Source of the DNA: Chondrocystis sp. NIES-4102 | Lineage (GTDB): Bacteria; Cyanobacteriota; Cyanobacteriia; Cyanobacteriales; Xenococcaceae | Direction of reading: 5' to 3' | Assembly (NCBI GenBank): GCA_002368355.1 | Contig: AP018281.1 | Location: 434,001-498,000, forward strand | Length of the DNA: 64,000 nucleotides | In this document: in pieces, positions 17,254-28,900 of the stretch | Layout: each line of letters starts with the position of its first letter | How positions within the stretch are numbered: position 1 is the first letter of the stretch | The notes under the pieces: generated by a model | Databases searched by the model: none | What the model was told of the DNA's origin: nothing | Seen by the model: only the letters and a program-made list of their open reading frames with translations | Position numbers and translations under genes: made by a program

Positions 17254-19923
17254 ATGACAGCAGAAGAAAAAAGACTAGCAGAAGATCGCGATCGCCTTGC
17301 TTATTGGAAACAGTGGGGGCCTTATTTGAGTGAGAGACAATGGGGGACAGTTAGGGAAGATTATAGTGCTGATGGGTCTGCTTGGAGTTATTTCCCTCAT
17401 GATCACTCGCGATCTCGTGCTTACCGTTGGGGAGAAGATGGGATAGGGGGTATTTCCGATAACCATCAAAGATTGTGTTTAGCGATCGCTCTTTGGAATG
17501 GTCAAGATTCGATGCTCAAAGAACGTATATTCGGTTTATCGGGTCCCCAAGGCAATCATGGTGAAGATGTTAAGGAATACTATTTCTATTTAGATAATAC
17601 TCCTTCCCATGCCTACATGAAGTATCTCTACAAGTATCCACAATCTGCTTTTCCCTATGAAGAATTAGTACAAGTCAATCGAGATAGGGGATATAAAGAT
17701 CCTGAATTTGAATTAATGGATACGGGCATCTTTAATAATAGTGAGTACTTCGATGTCTTCTTAGAATATGCCAAATATACAGATAAAGATATCGCCCTGC
17801 AAATCAAAATTATTAACCGCGCCGATACAACTAAACCCATTCATCTACTTCCTACCCTCTGGTATCGTAATACTTGGTCTTGGTTTGAAGATGCAGTCAA
17901 GCCAAAAATAGAGCAAGTAGGAGATAATATCGCCCAAGCTAGTCATCCAACCCTAGGAGATTACTGGTTTTACTGTCATAACCCCCAATCTTTGCTATTT
18001 ACCGACAACGAAACCAACCAAGAGCGAATCTTTCAAAACCCCAACCCAACCCCCTACGTCAAAGACAGCTTTCATGATTACCTAATTCATGGTAAAACCG
18101 AAGCAGTTAATCCAGATAAATATGGAACTAAACTAGCTGCTTATTACTATGCCGAAATTCCCCCAGGGGAAGAACAAATCTTTTGGGTGCGCTTATCAAA
18201 CATTTCTCCTTCTGAAATTGGCGAACCCTTTGGGCAAGAATTTACTTCCTTATTTAAACAGCGACTGCAAGAAGCCGATGAATTCTATCAGCGCATTACA
18301 CCAGGAAAACTAAGCGCAGATGACCGTTTGATACAAAGACAAGCATTTGCGGGCTTACTGTGGACAAAGCAGTTTTATCACTATGTAGTGGAAGATTGGC
18401 TACAAGGAGATCCAACCCAACCAAAACCCCAACGTACAAAACCTCGTAATACCGAGTGGAAACATTTATTTAACGATGATATTATCTCCATGCCCGATAA
18501 ATGGGAATTTCCTTGGTATGCAGCTTGGGATTTAGCTTTTCATGTCGTCCCTATTGCCCTCATCGATCCCGACTTTGCCAAACGCCAGATGTCGCGACTA
18601 ACAAGGGAATGGTATTTACATCCCAATGGACAAATGCCAGCTTATGAATGGCACTTTAGCGATGTTAACCCACCCGTTCATGCTTGGGGAACTTGGCGCG
18701 TTTACCAGATAGAGAAAGAGATTTACGGTAAGGCAGATCGGCAGTTTTTAGAAAGGGTGTTTCAAAAACTACTGCTAAACTTTACTTGGTGGGTGAATCA
18801 GAAAGATGATGACGGTAATAATGTTTTTCAAGGTGGTTTTTTAGGACTGGATAATATTGGGATTTTTGATCGCAGTAGTGAACTACCAACGGGGGGTTAT
18901 TTAGAGCAATCAGACGGTACAAGTTGGATGGGAATGTATTGCCTAAATATGCTTGCCATTTCCCTAGAATTGGCGCAAACCAACCCAGTTTATGAAGATA
19001 TTGCCAGTAAATTCTTTGAGCATTTCCTCTATATTGCCGATGCTATGAATCATAGGGGTGATGCCGATTTTCACCTGTGGGACGAACAAGATCAGTTTTT
19101 CTACGATGTACTGTATACTGCCGATGGTAAACGACATCCTTTAAGGGTTAGATCGATGGTGGGTTTAATTCCCCTTTTTGCTACTTTAGTGGTGGATAAA
19201 AGTTTATTTCAACGCTTCCCCGACTTTAAACAGAGGTTTGATTGGTTTGTAGAAAATCGCCCCAACTTACAAGAAAATATTGCTTCTTTGATCATGACAG
19301 GTATTGATGACCGTCGGTTACTGGCGATCGCTAATCCTGAGAAACTGCGATCGTTGCTGCAAAAGATGTTAAACGAAGCAGAATTTCTAAGTGATTATGG
19401 TATCCGTTCCCTATCTCGTTGCCATGCAGACCATCCCTACACCTTTACAGTAAATGGTACAACCCACGAAGTTAGATATGAACCTGCAGAGTCTAGTAAC
19501 GGTATGTTTGGGGGTAATTCCAATTGGCGCGGTCCTGTTTGGTTTCCCGTAAATTACTTATTAATCGAGTCGCTGCAAAGCTTCCATCAATTTTTAGGCA
19601 ATGATTTCACCATAGAATATCCCACAGGTTCAAAACAACAATGCAACCTACAACAAGTAGCGGATAGTATTTCAGAGCGGTTATGTAGAATTTTTGAACA
19701 GGATCAACAAGGTAATCGTCCTGTGTTGAGGGAATACAATCTATTTCAAAGCGACCCCCACTGGCAAAATTTACTTCTATTTAACGAATACTTCCACGGT
19801 GATTCTGGGGCTGGGTTGGGGGCAAACCATCAAACTGGCTGGACGGGTTTAGTTGCCACCCTAATCCACTATAAAGCCATAGCTTCGGATGCCCACCAAA
19901 GCAATTATGCAGGAGAAATCTAA
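17254..19923 (+). CDS. Glycoside hydrolase family 63-type glucosidase
   Basis: A large 889-residue (alpha/alpha)6-barrel glycosidase resembling bacterial GH63 proteins, whose relatives act on alpha-glucosides, mannosylglycerate or glucosylglycerate. Recognisable stretches are [19 protein letters not shown] near the N-terminus, the catalytic-region [11 protein letters not shown] (about 425), the [14 protein letters not shown] segment and [14 protein letters not shown] (about 755). There is no signal peptide, so it acts in the cytosol, plausibly on a compatible solute or storage glucoside. It is followed after 4 bp by the lactonase gene, suggesting an operon. Confidence 0.85.
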   Translation: MTAEEKRLAEDRDRLAYWKQWGPYLSERQWGTVREDYSADGSAWSYFPHDHSRSRAYRWGEDGIGGISDNHQRLCLAIALWNGQDSMLKERIFGLSGPQGNHGEDVKEYYFYLDNTPSHAYMKYLYKYPQSAFPYEELVQVNRDRGYKDPEFELMDTGIFNNSEYFDVFLEYAKYTDKDIALQIKIINRADTTKPIHLLPTLWYRNTWSWFEDAVKPKIEQVGDNIAQASHPTLGDYWFYCHNPQSLLFTDNETNQERIFQNPNPTPYVKDSFHDYLIHGKTEAVNPDKYGTKLAAYYYAEIPPGEEQIFWVRLSNISPSEIGEPFGQEFTSLFKQRLQEADEFYQRITPGKLSADDRLIQRQAFAGLLWTKQFYHYVVEDWLQGDPTQPKPQRTKPRNTEWKHLFNDDIISMPDKWEFPWYAAWDLAFHVVPIALIDPDFAKRQMSRLTREWYLHPNGQMPAYEWHFSDVNPPVHAWGTWRVYQIEKEIYGKADRQFLERVFQKLLLNFTWWVNQKDDDGNNVFQGGFLGLDNIGIFDRSSELPTGGYLEQSDGTSWMGMYCLNMLAISLELAQTNPVYEDIASKFFEHFLYIADAMNHRGDADFHLWDEQDQFFYDVLYTADGKRHPLRVRSMVGLIPLFATLVVDKSLFQRFPDFKQRFDWFVENRPNLQENIASLIMTGIDDRRLLAIANPEKLRSLLQKMLNEAEFLSDYGIRSLSRCHADHPYTFTVNGTTHEVRYEPAESSNGMFGGNSNWRGPVWFPVNYLLIESLQSFHQFLGNDFTIEYPTGSKQQCNLQQVADSISERLCRIFEQDQQGNRPVLREYNLFQSDPHWQNLLLFNEYFHGDSGAGLGANHQTGWTGLVATLIHYKAIASDAHQSNYAGEI

Positions 19924-19927
19924 AATA

Positions 19928-20800
19928 ATGAATCAAACCGCAGTTCATAATGTTCTCAATGCCCGCGCCCGTTTAGGAGAATGCCCCTTATGGGATGATC
20001 GCAGACAATTACTTTATTGGGTAGATATCTACAATCATCGAGTGCATCAATTCGATCCCGTAAGTAAACAAGATCGCTATTGGGAAATAGGTGATCCTGT
20101 AGGAGCGATCGCTTTAGATCAAGACGGTAGAATTTTAATGGCAGCAGGCGATCGTATAGCCTTATTAGATACTCAAAAAAGAACGCAATCCACCCTACAC
20201 AGAGTTAGCTTCGATTGCCCAGGAACTCGCTTTAATGATGGCAAATGCGATCCTCAAGGACGATTTTGGGTAGGTTCTGTCTCCCCCGAAAGCGATCGCG
20301 CTGCTTTATATCGCTATGATGCCGATGGCACTTTTAGGGTGATGGAAACAGGCTTAACTATCTCCAATGGCTTAGGCTGGAATTTAGCAGGAGATACCTT
20401 TTATCTTACCGATTCCTCAAAACGAAAAATATTTGCTTATAACTTTGATGGTGCAACAGGCACAATTAGCGATCGCCGAGTTTTAGTTGACTTTGGGGAC
20501 GAACCCATAGAACCCGATGGCTTAACGATAGATAGTTTAGGTCATATCTGGTCAGCATTGTGGGATGGTTGGTGTATCGTACAATTAGATGCAACTGGTA
20601 AGGAAATACAACGGTTGCCCTTTCCCGTCCAGCGTCCCACCTGTCCTACCTTTGGCGGAAAAAATCTTAGGGATCTTTATGTAACTTCTGCTTCAGTTGG
20701 TTTGAGTCAAACAGAAATTCAGAAAGGTTTCTACGCAGGCGATTTGTTTTGCATCCCGATCGATAATCTCTCTGGAATGCCTACTTATAGGTTTGGATAG
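19928..20800 (+). CDS. SMP-30/gluconolactonase family protein
   Basis: Six-bladed beta-propeller lactonase of the SMP-30/Gnl/LRE family, 290 residues from the ATG at 19928, which has AGGAGA about 11 bases upstream. An earlier ATG would overlap the glucosidase frame and add an atypical leader. Metal-site residues are visible: Glu in RLGECPLWDD, Asn/Asp in RFNDGKCDPQGRFWVGS, Asn in SNGLGW and Asp in EPDGLTID. It should open gluconolactone or a similar sugar lactone, matching the upstream glucose dehydrogenase. Confidence 0.9.
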   Translation: MNQTAVHNVLNARARLGECPLWDDRRQLLYWVDIYNHRVHQFDPVSKQDRYWEIGDPVGAIALDQDGRILMAAGDRIALLDTQKRTQSTLHRVSFDCPGTRFNDGKCDPQGRFWVGSVSPESDRAALYRYDADGTFRVMETGLTISNGLGWNLAGDTFYLTDSSKRKIFAYNFDGATGTISDRRVLVDFGDEPIEPDGLTIDSLGHIWSALWDGWCIVQLDATGKEIQRLPFPVQRPTCPTFGGKNLRDLYVTSASVGLSQTEIQKGFYAGDLFCIPIDNLSGMPTYRFG

Positions 20801-20844
20801 CTATTAGTTTTTGCTGTTTCACCGATCACTATTACCTAATAGAA

Positions 20845-20966
20845 TTAGCTTTTAGCTTCTTGGCTATTAGCTATTAGCTTTACTCGTTACTCGTTACTCT
20901 TTACTCTTTATTCGTTGCTCGTTACTCGTTACTTTTTACTCTTTACTCAACCCTTACTACCTACTG
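20845..20966. repeat. Tandem repeat tract (ACTCGTT/ACTCTTT units)
   Basis: TTAGCTTCTTGGCTATTAGC words run into many ACTCGTT and ACTCTTT units and end in ACTACCTACTGCC. It occupies part of the 20801-21262 gap, where no gene is seen. The remainder is AT-rich and presumably holds the promoter of the taxis operon. Confidence 0.85.
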
Positions 20967-21262
20967 CCTTATACTGTCAACTATCCAAATAACTTTCTGC
21001 CTATGATTAGAATCATTGCTTTTTTGGGAACAATAGTAAACAAGATTAATAACTACATATAATATCGTTTCTCAATCTTTAGTTAGAAATATCTAAGTTA
21101 TCGATTAAAATTTGCGCCATTGGGTAATTGATTGTTCAAATAACGGGACTTAAACCTCTAACTAATTTTCAGAATTGATATTAATTTAGCTATTAATACA
21201 AATCTTTATAGACTGAACATCATTTCAGAATTTACTTATGTTCTTTTACTTAAAGCATATAT

Positions 21263-22459
21263 ATGATTCAAAGCTTAAACCCAGTAGAATTACTGACTGA
21301 TCTATCAGTTGCCAATAATAATGGAAAACTCCAAATTACCAACGGTAAAGTACTCTGGAGTATCTATCTAGAACAAGGTAAAATTCAATGTGCAGCCAAT
21401 TCTGTACAGCAATTAATAATTACATTAGATCATCATTTACGTACACTTGGTTTTCAAGCTGCTGCTGCTGCTACCAAATCAATTCCAAATTCCGAGACTG
21501 AAACCTTACAACAGGAAACAAATTGGCTAGAGGGGGGGCGTATTCTACCCTCAATTAACTGGTTAATATTACAGCAACATCTTGATCGTAACCAGGCACA
21601 ACAAGTATTTGCAAGTTTAACAGAAGAAGCGATCGAAACTTTTTTGTGGATTAAAGAAGGTGATTATAAATGGCACAAAAATCAAAGTTTACCTCAACAT
21701 ACATTAGCTGCCAGAGTTAGTTTTAAACCTCTCGCTCCATCTGCTTTAATTAATAAATTAGAACAGCGTATTCAAGCTTGGCAAAGTTTAAGCACCCATC
21801 TGACTTCTCCTTATCAATGTCCGCATTTAAATAATCCAGACAAACTATCAGAATCATCAGCACCAATTCTATCAAAATTTGCCAAATTTCTAAAAGGCTT
21901 AAGTTTTCGTCAATTGGGATTAATTTTAAATCAAGATGAATTAAAAATTGCTCAATTATTATATCCTTATATAAAAAGTGGTGAAATTACTATTCATCCA
22001 CCACCAGATCCTTATAATCGCCTACCCCATATTTCAGGATCATCAAATAAGCAAAATATAGGTTCAAATTTCCCAACAAAATATAAAGTTGCTTGTATTG
22101 ATGACAGCCCTACAATCCTCGATGAAATGCAGCGATTCTTAGGTGCTGATAATTACGAAATTACTAGAATTGAAGATCCGCTAAAAGCTGCACCTATTTT
22201 ATTACGTCTCAAACCAGATTTAATTTTAATGGATATTTCCATGCCTAATATTAATGGTTATACCCTGTGTAGTTTTTTTCGAGGTAGTGCCTCTTTAAAG
22301 CAAGTTCCGATCATCATGGTTTCAGGTAGAACTGGATTTATCGATAAAACTAGAGCTAAAATGGCGGGGGCAACTGATTACTTAACTAAACCATTTTCTC
22401 GCTCAGAGCTTTTAACTGTGGTCAATCAATATTTATCACCTACTGGAGTGAAAACTTAA
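21263..22459 (+). CDS. PatA-type response regulator (PixG-like)
   Basis: A 398-residue regulator with an N-terminal PATAN/DUF4388-like region (about 1-230) and a C-terminal receiver domain (about 270-390). The receiver has the acidic pair in CIDDSPT, the phosphoacceptor Asp in LILMDISMP (about residue 321) and the Lys in YLTKPFS. This arrangement matches PixG/PilG of cyanobacterial taxis operons, which act on type IV pilus motors. It is the first gene of a five-gene operon in the same order as pixGHIJL. Confidence 0.88.
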   Translation: MIQSLNPVELLTDLSVANNNGKLQITNGKVLWSIYLEQGKIQCAANSVQQLIITLDHHLRTLGFQAAAAATKSIPNSETETLQQETNWLEGGRILPSINWLILQQHLDRNQAQQVFASLTEEAIETFLWIKEGDYKWHKNQSLPQHTLAARVSFKPLAPSALINKLEQRIQAWQSLSTHLTSPYQCPHLNNPDKLSESSAPILSKFAKFLKGLSFRQLGLILNQDELKIAQLLYPYIKSGEITIHPPPDPYNRLPHISGSSNKQNIGSNFPTKYKVACIDDSPTILDEMQRFLGADNYEITRIEDPLKAAPILLRLKPDLILMDISMPNINGYTLCSFFRGSASLKQVPIIMVSGRTGFIDKTRAKMAGATDYLTKPFSRSELLTVVNQYLSPTGVKT

Positions 22460-22539
22460 CAAAGTTGCCATTTTAGTTAACATTTTAGACCTTAGTTTTA
22501 TCAGTTATCAATTTAATTGTATATAGGAGAAGAAGAATC

Positions 22540-22902
22540 ATGAAAATTCTAGTAGTAGATGACTTACAAGCTCAATTAAACTTAATTTCTGGTTATTTAG
22601 AACAAGAAGGATTTAAAGTAGTAACCGCAGGTAATGGTAATGAAGCATTAGCCAAAGCTTCCGCTCAAGTTCCTGATTTAGTAATCACCGACTTAGTAAT
22701 GCCAGAAATGAGTGGTTTAGAATTTTGTCGCGCTCTTAAGAAAAATCCTGAAACTGCAAATATACCAGTAATTGCTTGTACTACTAAAGATCGAGATGTC
22801 GATAAAAAATGGGCAAAAAAACAAGGAGTAGTTGCCTATTTGGTGAAACCTTTTACCAGAGAAGAAATGATTAGTGCTGTTAAAAATTCTGTAGCAGGTT
22901 GA
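22540..22902 (+). CDS. CheY-like response regulator (PixH-like)
   Basis: Stand-alone receiver domain of 120 residues: acidic pair in VVDDLQAQ, phosphoacceptor Asp in LVITDLVMPEM, Thr/Ser switch in IACTTKD and Lys in YLVKPFT. A strong ribosome-binding site (AGGAGAAGAAG) precedes the ATG. It is the second gene of the taxis operon; by position it corresponds to PixH/PilH. Confidence 0.92.
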   Translation: MKILVVDDLQAQLNLISGYLEQEGFKVVTAGNGNEALAKASAQVPDLVITDLVMPEMSGLEFCRALKKNPETANIPVIACTTKDRDVDKKWAKKQGVVAYLVKPFTREEMISAVKNSVAG

Positions 22903-22906
22903 GGTT

Positions 22907-23458
22907 GTGAGCAGTTTAACAACTACAGATAGACTCAAGGAATTATTACCCCAATTATTCAATACTCAGGAATTTAAAGGTAATAATTACCTGCGATTTG
23001 AATTGACTGCGGAGATTATCGCGTTAATTGATTTACAGTACGTTCAAGAGTCCTTAACTATTAACAACGATGAAATTACAGTTGTTCCTAATCTGCCAGA
23101 ATATGTTATGGGTTTGATGAGTTCCCATAACCAAGTTTTCTTAGCAATTGATTTGGCACATTTAATGGGTTTTGCACCGACAACTGTCAATTTGAGGCAA
23201 TATCAAGCCATCGTGATTCAAGATACTTCTCAAATGAATTTATGGGGTTTTACTGTTAAGCGTGTTTTAGGTATTTCCCGTTACCAGTCTGAACAATTTA
23301 CCTCAGTTAATATAGAAATCCCAGAAAATTTACGTCCCTTTGTTCAAAAAACCGTAATCGAATCAAGTTCTCAAGGCTCTAACTTCTCGGCAACAAATCA
23401 CTCTTTCTTGCTGGATCTGACTAAATTAATTAGTACTAAAATCTCACAATTAAGTTAA
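22907..23458 (+). CDS. CheW-like coupling protein (PixI-like)
   Basis: CheW-domain protein of 183 residues starting at GTG four bases after the CheY-like gene, with GAGG just upstream. The stretches YLRFELTAE..ALIDLQYVQE, VPNLPEYVMGLMSSHNQVF and DLAHLMG follow the CheW fold that docks a receptor to CheA. It corresponds by order to PixI. The operon has no cheB or cheR gene, as is usual for cyanobacterial pilus-taxis operons. Confidence 0.88.
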   Translation: MSSLTTTDRLKELLPQLFNTQEFKGNNYLRFELTAEIIALIDLQYVQESLTINNDEITVVPNLPEYVMGLMSSHNQVFLAIDLAHLMGFAPTTVNLRQYQAIVIQDTSQMNLWGFTVKRVLGISRYQSEQFTSVNIEIPENLRPFVQKTVIESSSQGSNFSATNHSFLLDLTKLISTKISQLS

Positions 23459-23480
23459 CTCTTATTGCCAGAATCATTTT

Positions 23481-23550
23481 ATTTACTACTAAGGCTTAAA
23501 GTTATGCAACCTATTATTTACTACTAAGGCTTAAAGTTATGCAACCTATT
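23481..23550 (+). repeat. Exact 35-bp tandem duplication spanning a start codon
   Basis: The unit 23481-23515 is repeated without change at 23516-23550. Each copy contains an ATG followed by CAACCTATT. The second ATG (23539) starts the receptor. The first (23504) opens a seven-codon frame that stops at 23527, 12 bases before the receptor start. Confidence 0.95.
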
Positions 23551-25812
23551 TCTAATAATCATGCCAGGCAATTAAAAAATCCTTCTGTAAAACCTATTTG
23601 GAAATCAAGTATTATCCTCTTAAGTTTAGGCAGTTTATTATTACCTACAATAAATTTACCTTTAATCAATTCACAAACATTATCAGGGCGCGTACTCGCT
23701 CAACAAGAGGCAACAACCACTCAACCACAAGCAAAAAAAGTCCTTAAGGTAGGGGTTTTAACTTTAGCAAAAGAAGGGTTAAGTGCCGAACAATGGCAAC
23801 CTACAATGGATTATCTCACTAAAGCTGTTCCTGGTCATACATTCGAGATGGTTACAGGTGATTTTGGAGAGATGACAGCGATCGCCCAAAATGATGAAGT
23901 TGATTTTTATATTACCAACCCTGGGATGTATATCGACTTTGAAGCAAACTACGGAGTTAACCGTATTGCAACTTTTAAAAATCTTAGATTAGGAAAAGCT
24001 TATACACAATTTGGAGCGGTAATTATTACCAAAGCCGATCGCGCGGATATAAATGAGCTTGAAGATCTTAAGCAGAAAAAATTTATGGCTGTAGCTCCCG
24101 ATGCTTTCGGGGGTTGGCAAATGGCAGAAGGTGTATTATTTGACGCAGGTTTTAAAAAGATTAACAAGTTCTTTAGTGAATTGTCTTTTGGTGGCACACA
24201 CGAAAACGTAATAAAAGCAGTTTTAAGCGGTGAGGTTGACGCAGGTACAGTTCGGACTGATGCGATCGAACGTTTAGCACAGAAAGGGGAAGTTAGGATA
24301 GAAGACTTTAAAGTTATTAACCAACAAGAAACCACACCCGAATTTCCTTTTGTTCATAGTACCCCTCTCTATCCTGAATGGGCATTCGCTTCATCTAAAA
24401 AGATGCCTTTGGAATTAAAAGAAGCAGTCGCCAAAGCATTACTAGATATGCCTAAAAACAGTGCTGCTGCTAAGGCTGCCAAATCAGACGGTTGGACAGT
24501 ACCACTTAACTATCAACCAGTTAACGAATTATTTATCGATTTAAAACTCCCTCCCTACGATGAAGTTGGACAGTTAACACTGGAAGATTTAATTCTTAAT
24601 TATATGTGGCTGTGGTTGAGTTTACTGGGGCTAATTTTTGGCTTGGCTGGATATGCCTTTTATTCACAAAGAGAGTCCATTAAACAACAAAAAGCTAACC
24701 AAATATCCCTCAACGAATTAAACAAATCCTTAGAACAAAGTGCCACAGAACAAAGAAAACAGAGAGAAGAATTAGAACAAGCTGTAGTCTCTTTGATGGA
24801 AGCACTAGAACCAGCAGCAGAAGGGGATTTAACCGTTCGCGCCCAACTAGTAGAAGGGGATGTAGGGATTATTGCCGACTTATTTAATGCTATTGTAGAA
24901 AACTTAAGAGCGATCGCTCTACAGGTAAAAGATTCTGCAGGGCAAGTGGGTTCTTCTTTGAGGCAGAATGAAGGTTCTGTAAGGGAAATTGCTCAACAAG
25001 CTGTCGCCGAAGCAGAACAAATTCAAGCTACCCTCGCTTCAGTAGAACAAATGTCTAATTCAATTCAAGAAGTAGCTGCCAACGCTGAAAAAACCGCCAA
25101 TATCTCTAATGACGCATTTATCAGTGCCAAAGAGGGTAATACGGTGATGGATCAAACAGTAACCAGTATTCAAGGTTTAAGAAGTACAATTGGTGATACT
25201 GCTAAGAAAATTAAGCGGTTAGGGGAATCAGCCCAGCAAATTTCGCAAGTAGTAGCCCTGATTGATGAAATTGCTCTAAAAACAAACCTTCTGGCAATTA
25301 ACGCCTCCGTAGAAGCTGCTCGTGCTGGAGAATTAGGTCAAGGCTTTACCGCAGTAGCTGAACAGGTGGGTGCATTGGCAGAACAATCAGCAAAAGCTAC
25401 TCAAGAGATTGCCCAGTTAATTACAGGTATTCAGCAAGAGACTCAAGAAGTAGTTGCAGCAATGGAAACAGGTACAACTCAGGTGGTAGATAGTACTCGT
25501 TTAGTTGAAGCGACTAAAAGCAGTTTGGGTGCAGTCTTAACTAAATCACAAGAAATTGACAGATTAATGAAGTTGATTTCCGAAGCCACTATTTCTCAGG
25601 CGCAAACTTCTCAAGCTGTGACCGAAATTATGATGCTCAATAGTAGAACATCTCAACAGCGATCTACCTCTTCTAGTCAGGTAGCACAAGAAATGCAAAC
25701 AACTGCAACAATTCTCGCCCAACTACAAGAGTCGGTAGCTCAGTTTAAGGTTAGCGACGCTGAAGCGGATGAGATTGATAATTCTACCATAATTGCTCCA
25801 GCAACAGCTTAA
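23539..25812 (+). CDS. Chemoreceptor with PhnD-like periplasmic binding domain
   Basis: Methyl-accepting chemotaxis protein of 757 residues. An N-terminal signal-anchor helix (about 22-42) is followed by a periplasmic binding-protein domain of the PhnD/phosphonate type (about 65-335; [39 protein letters not shown]). A membrane helix follows (about 354-376), then a HAMP-like linker and the signalling hairpin with its tip near [21 protein letters not shown] (about 575-595). The sensor is unlike the GAF-bearing PixJ photoreceptors. The ligand is probably a small anion or metabolite, but which one cannot be read. It occupies the J position of the operon. Confidence 0.9.
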   Translation: MQPISNNHARQLKNPSVKPIWKSSIILLSLGSLLLPTINLPLINSQTLSGRVLAQQEATTTQPQAKKVLKVGVLTLAKEGLSAEQWQPTMDYLTKAVPGHTFEMVTGDFGEMTAIAQNDEVDFYITNPGMYIDFEANYGVNRIATFKNLRLGKAYTQFGAVIITKADRADINELEDLKQKKFMAVAPDAFGGWQMAEGVLFDAGFKKINKFFSELSFGGTHENVIKAVLSGEVDAGTVRTDAIERLAQKGEVRIEDFKVINQQETTPEFPFVHSTPLYPEWAFASSKKMPLELKEAVAKALLDMPKNSAAAKAAKSDGWTVPLNYQPVNELFIDLKLPPYDEVGQLTLEDLILNYMWLWLSLLGLIFGLAGYAFYSQRESIKQQKANQISLNELNKSLEQSATEQRKQREELEQAVVSLMEALEPAAEGDLTVRAQLVEGDVGIIADLFNAIVENLRAIALQVKDSAGQVGSSLRQNEGSVREIAQQAVAEAEQIQATLASVEQMSNSIQEVAANAEKTANISNDAFISAKEGNTVMDQTVTSIQGLRSTIGDTAKKIKRLGESAQQISQVVALIDEIALKTNLLAINASVEAARAGELGQGFTAVAEQVGALAEQSAKATQEIAQLITGIQQETQEVVAAMETGTTQVVDSTRLVEATKSSLGAVLTKSQEIDRLMKLISEATISQAQTSQAVTEIMMLNSRTSQQRSTSSSQVAQEMQTTATILAQLQESVAQFKVSDAEADEIDNSTIIAPATA

Positions 25813-25965
25813 ATTGTTTAATTTGGGAAGTTAGGGCAAAGAAAGACGGGATGAATAATTTTTGTTCATGACAGGTTAACGCAAATATTAACCCTGCCTT
25901 CAATTTGAAGAATTGATATTAGTTTGTACCCTTCAGACTATAGTAGTAATCAATAAGTAATAAAA

Positions 25966-28900
25966 ATGGATACGGATCAACAAATCAGACTCGATTTCTT
26001 AGAAGAAGCAGATGAATATTTCAATAGTTTGGAATCTCTGCTGATGGATCTAGAGTCTCAAGGGGCTGAACCTAGTTTATTGGATACAGCTATGCGGGCT
26101 GCTCATTCTCTTAAAGGTGGTGCAGCAATGATGCAGTTTAAACCTTTAAGTAAAATCGCTCACCGTCTGGAAGATTTTTTAAAAATACTTAGAGTCCGCA
26201 AAGACAATTCTTTAGTCGATCGCGAGGTTACAACTTTACTTTTACAAGGGGTTGACTGTCTTAGGGAAGTCAGAAATTTACATCAGCAGGACACTGTTAT
26301 TGATGAAGATTGGTTATCTAATTATACCGACCCTGTTTTTGAACGTTTACGTGGCAGGTTGGGAGATTTAAAAGATGAAGACGAAGACTTACTGCTAGCC
26401 GAAGAAGAGCAAGTTGATGTGGCTACTTTGATTTTTCAAAGTGGGGTGGAAGAATGTTTAGAAAGTTTTCGAGGGCAAATTGAGGTTTTAGCTCCCCCGC
26501 AATTAAAAGAAGAATTGGCGATGCAGGCGGAGCAATTAGCCGAATTTGGTCAAATGAGCCTGATCGAACCCTTTGTCGAACTATGTGAGTCGGTTAAGCA
26601 ACGTTTAGCCGTAGTTTCCCTAAATGAAATTAAAGCCTTAGCCCAAGAAGCTTTAAAACTCTGGGAGCGATCGCACGCTTTGGTTTTGGTGGGTAGAATT
26701 GATAAACTGCCAACTAGAATTGGTAGCACCCTAGTAGATGACGAGCCTACATCTGAGCAAGCAATCACAACACCAGATATTCAAGATATAATTGATCCTG
26801 CCGAACTACAAGCAATTCAAAACTTTACAGCCCAAGAATTAGCCACAGGGTCTACAGAGTTGGATTTCGATGAGTTTATTCCCGATGCAGCAGAATTATT
26901 AGCCTTAGATGAAGCTATGAAAGCTATGGCTGAGGTGGAGAATGTAAATTCCATTCCACTAGATTTAGATGCACTTACACCTGATCTAGCTGAATTATCG
27001 GCATTAAATGCAGCTATTGCTGCGGTAGATACACCCGTTGTTGAAGCTGAAGTTACTCAAATAAAACCTATCCCTGCTGCTAAAAACCTCAAGCAGACTA
27101 TTAAAGAACAAGGGAGAATGGTAAAAATACCAGTAGAGCAACTCCAACGTCTCAACGACTTATCTAGTAGATTGATTTTAGAACGTAATGCTGCCAACCT
27201 CCGACTAAAACAACTACAAAACTTTGTCGGTTTAACTAGAGAAAGAATGCGTCGTTTAGAACAATCTAGTAATCAACTGCGTAAGCTTTACGACTGGGCA
27301 TCTTTAGAAGGCATGATTCCCACTACACAACCACAAGCCCTCAACATAGGTGTTCCTTGGCAAATTTCAACTTCATCTATAGAAGAAAAATTTGATGCTT
27401 TAGAAATGGATCGCTATAGCGATTTACATCTATTGTCCCAAGAACAAATGGAGACTATTGTACAGTTACAAGAGGTAACTACAGATATCGATCTAGGTAT
27501 CCAGGAAATGGGGCAGGTAATTCGTAATTTAAACTACACAACCCACGAATTACAACAAAATATCACGCGATCGCAAATGCGCCCTTTCGCTGAACTAGTT
27601 GGGCGTTTACCGCGCATGATCCGAGATCTATCAAGCAAACATCAAAAGCCAGTTGAACTGATTATTACAGGGGAAACCACCTATATCGATCGCCAAGCTT
27701 TGGAATTACTTAGTGATCCTCTAACTCACCTTTTACGGAATGCTTTTGATCATGGTATCGAACCCACCGAAACTCGTATAGCTGCTGGTAAACCCGCCGA
27801 AGGTACAATCACCCTCAACGCAGCCCAAAAAGGTAATCAAACTGTCATTACCATAACTGACGATGGCGGAGGCATTAATATCCATAAAATTCGCGATCGC
27901 TTTATTAGACGCGGTTTTTCTCAAGCTGAAATTGATAAGGTTTCCGAAACTGATTTGTTAGATGCTATCTTTGAACCTGGTTTTAGTACCGCCGACGAAG
28001 TAACCGAATTATCGGGGCGTGGTGTTGGGATGGACGTGGTACGCTCTAATTTAAAACAAATTCGGGGCGATATTCAAGTTAGTACTGAACTTGGCAAGGG
28101 AACGACTTTTACTATTACCGTACCTCTATCTTTATTGGTATTAAGAGTCGTTATTGTTGAAAGTATGGGTATGGTTTTTGCTGTCCCTGTTTATAGTATT
28201 AAAGAAATTATTCGCTTTCACGAGCAAGCCGTAATAAAAGATGCTCAAACCGAACATATAAGCTGGAATAATCAATCTATTCCTTTATGGCGTTTAGAAA
28301 AATATCTTCGCTATCAACGTCCTAGTAGCTCTTTTGAAATGCAGGGTACTGCTAAAATCCCTACTCCCACTGTTTTAATTTTTGAAGATAATACCTCCTT
28401 GCAGGGAATTTATCTCGAAAAGTATTGGAACGAACAAGAAGTAGCGATACGACCTGTTAAAACTTCTATTGCTCTATTTCCAGGCTTTACTGGTTCGACA
28501 ATTTTAGGTGATGGGCGCGTAATTCCATTAATTGAACCGAGTATATTAGCTAAAGGTCTTGCCAAACAACAACGAGCCTCCTTTACTACCTTATCAACAT
28601 CAGTGGATATTCCCCTAGAAAACTCTACTTTTGCTGTTTTTGATCAATCTACTGTCTTAGTTGTAGATGATTCAGTTAACGTAAGACGTTATTTAGCAGG
28701 AATTTTAGAACGTAATGGGTATCGAGTTGAAGAAGCAAAAGACGGTCGAGATGCTGTTGATAAATTGCAGGCTGGGTTACAAGTAAAAGCAGTAATTTGT
28801 GATGTAGAAATGCCTCGTTTGGATGGTTATGGTGTCTTATCGGAAGTTAAAACCGAACCTCACTTAGAACATATTCCCATCGCTATGCTTACTTCTCGTA

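Noticed and set aside
19889-19927. Earlier start for the SMP-30 gene overlapping the glucosidase
   Set aside because: The added leader is atypical, and the AGGAGA site fits the ATG at 19928.
24000-24335. 111-codon minus-strand frame
   Set aside because: Lies antisense within the PhnD-like domain of the receptor, with shadow composition and no independent support.
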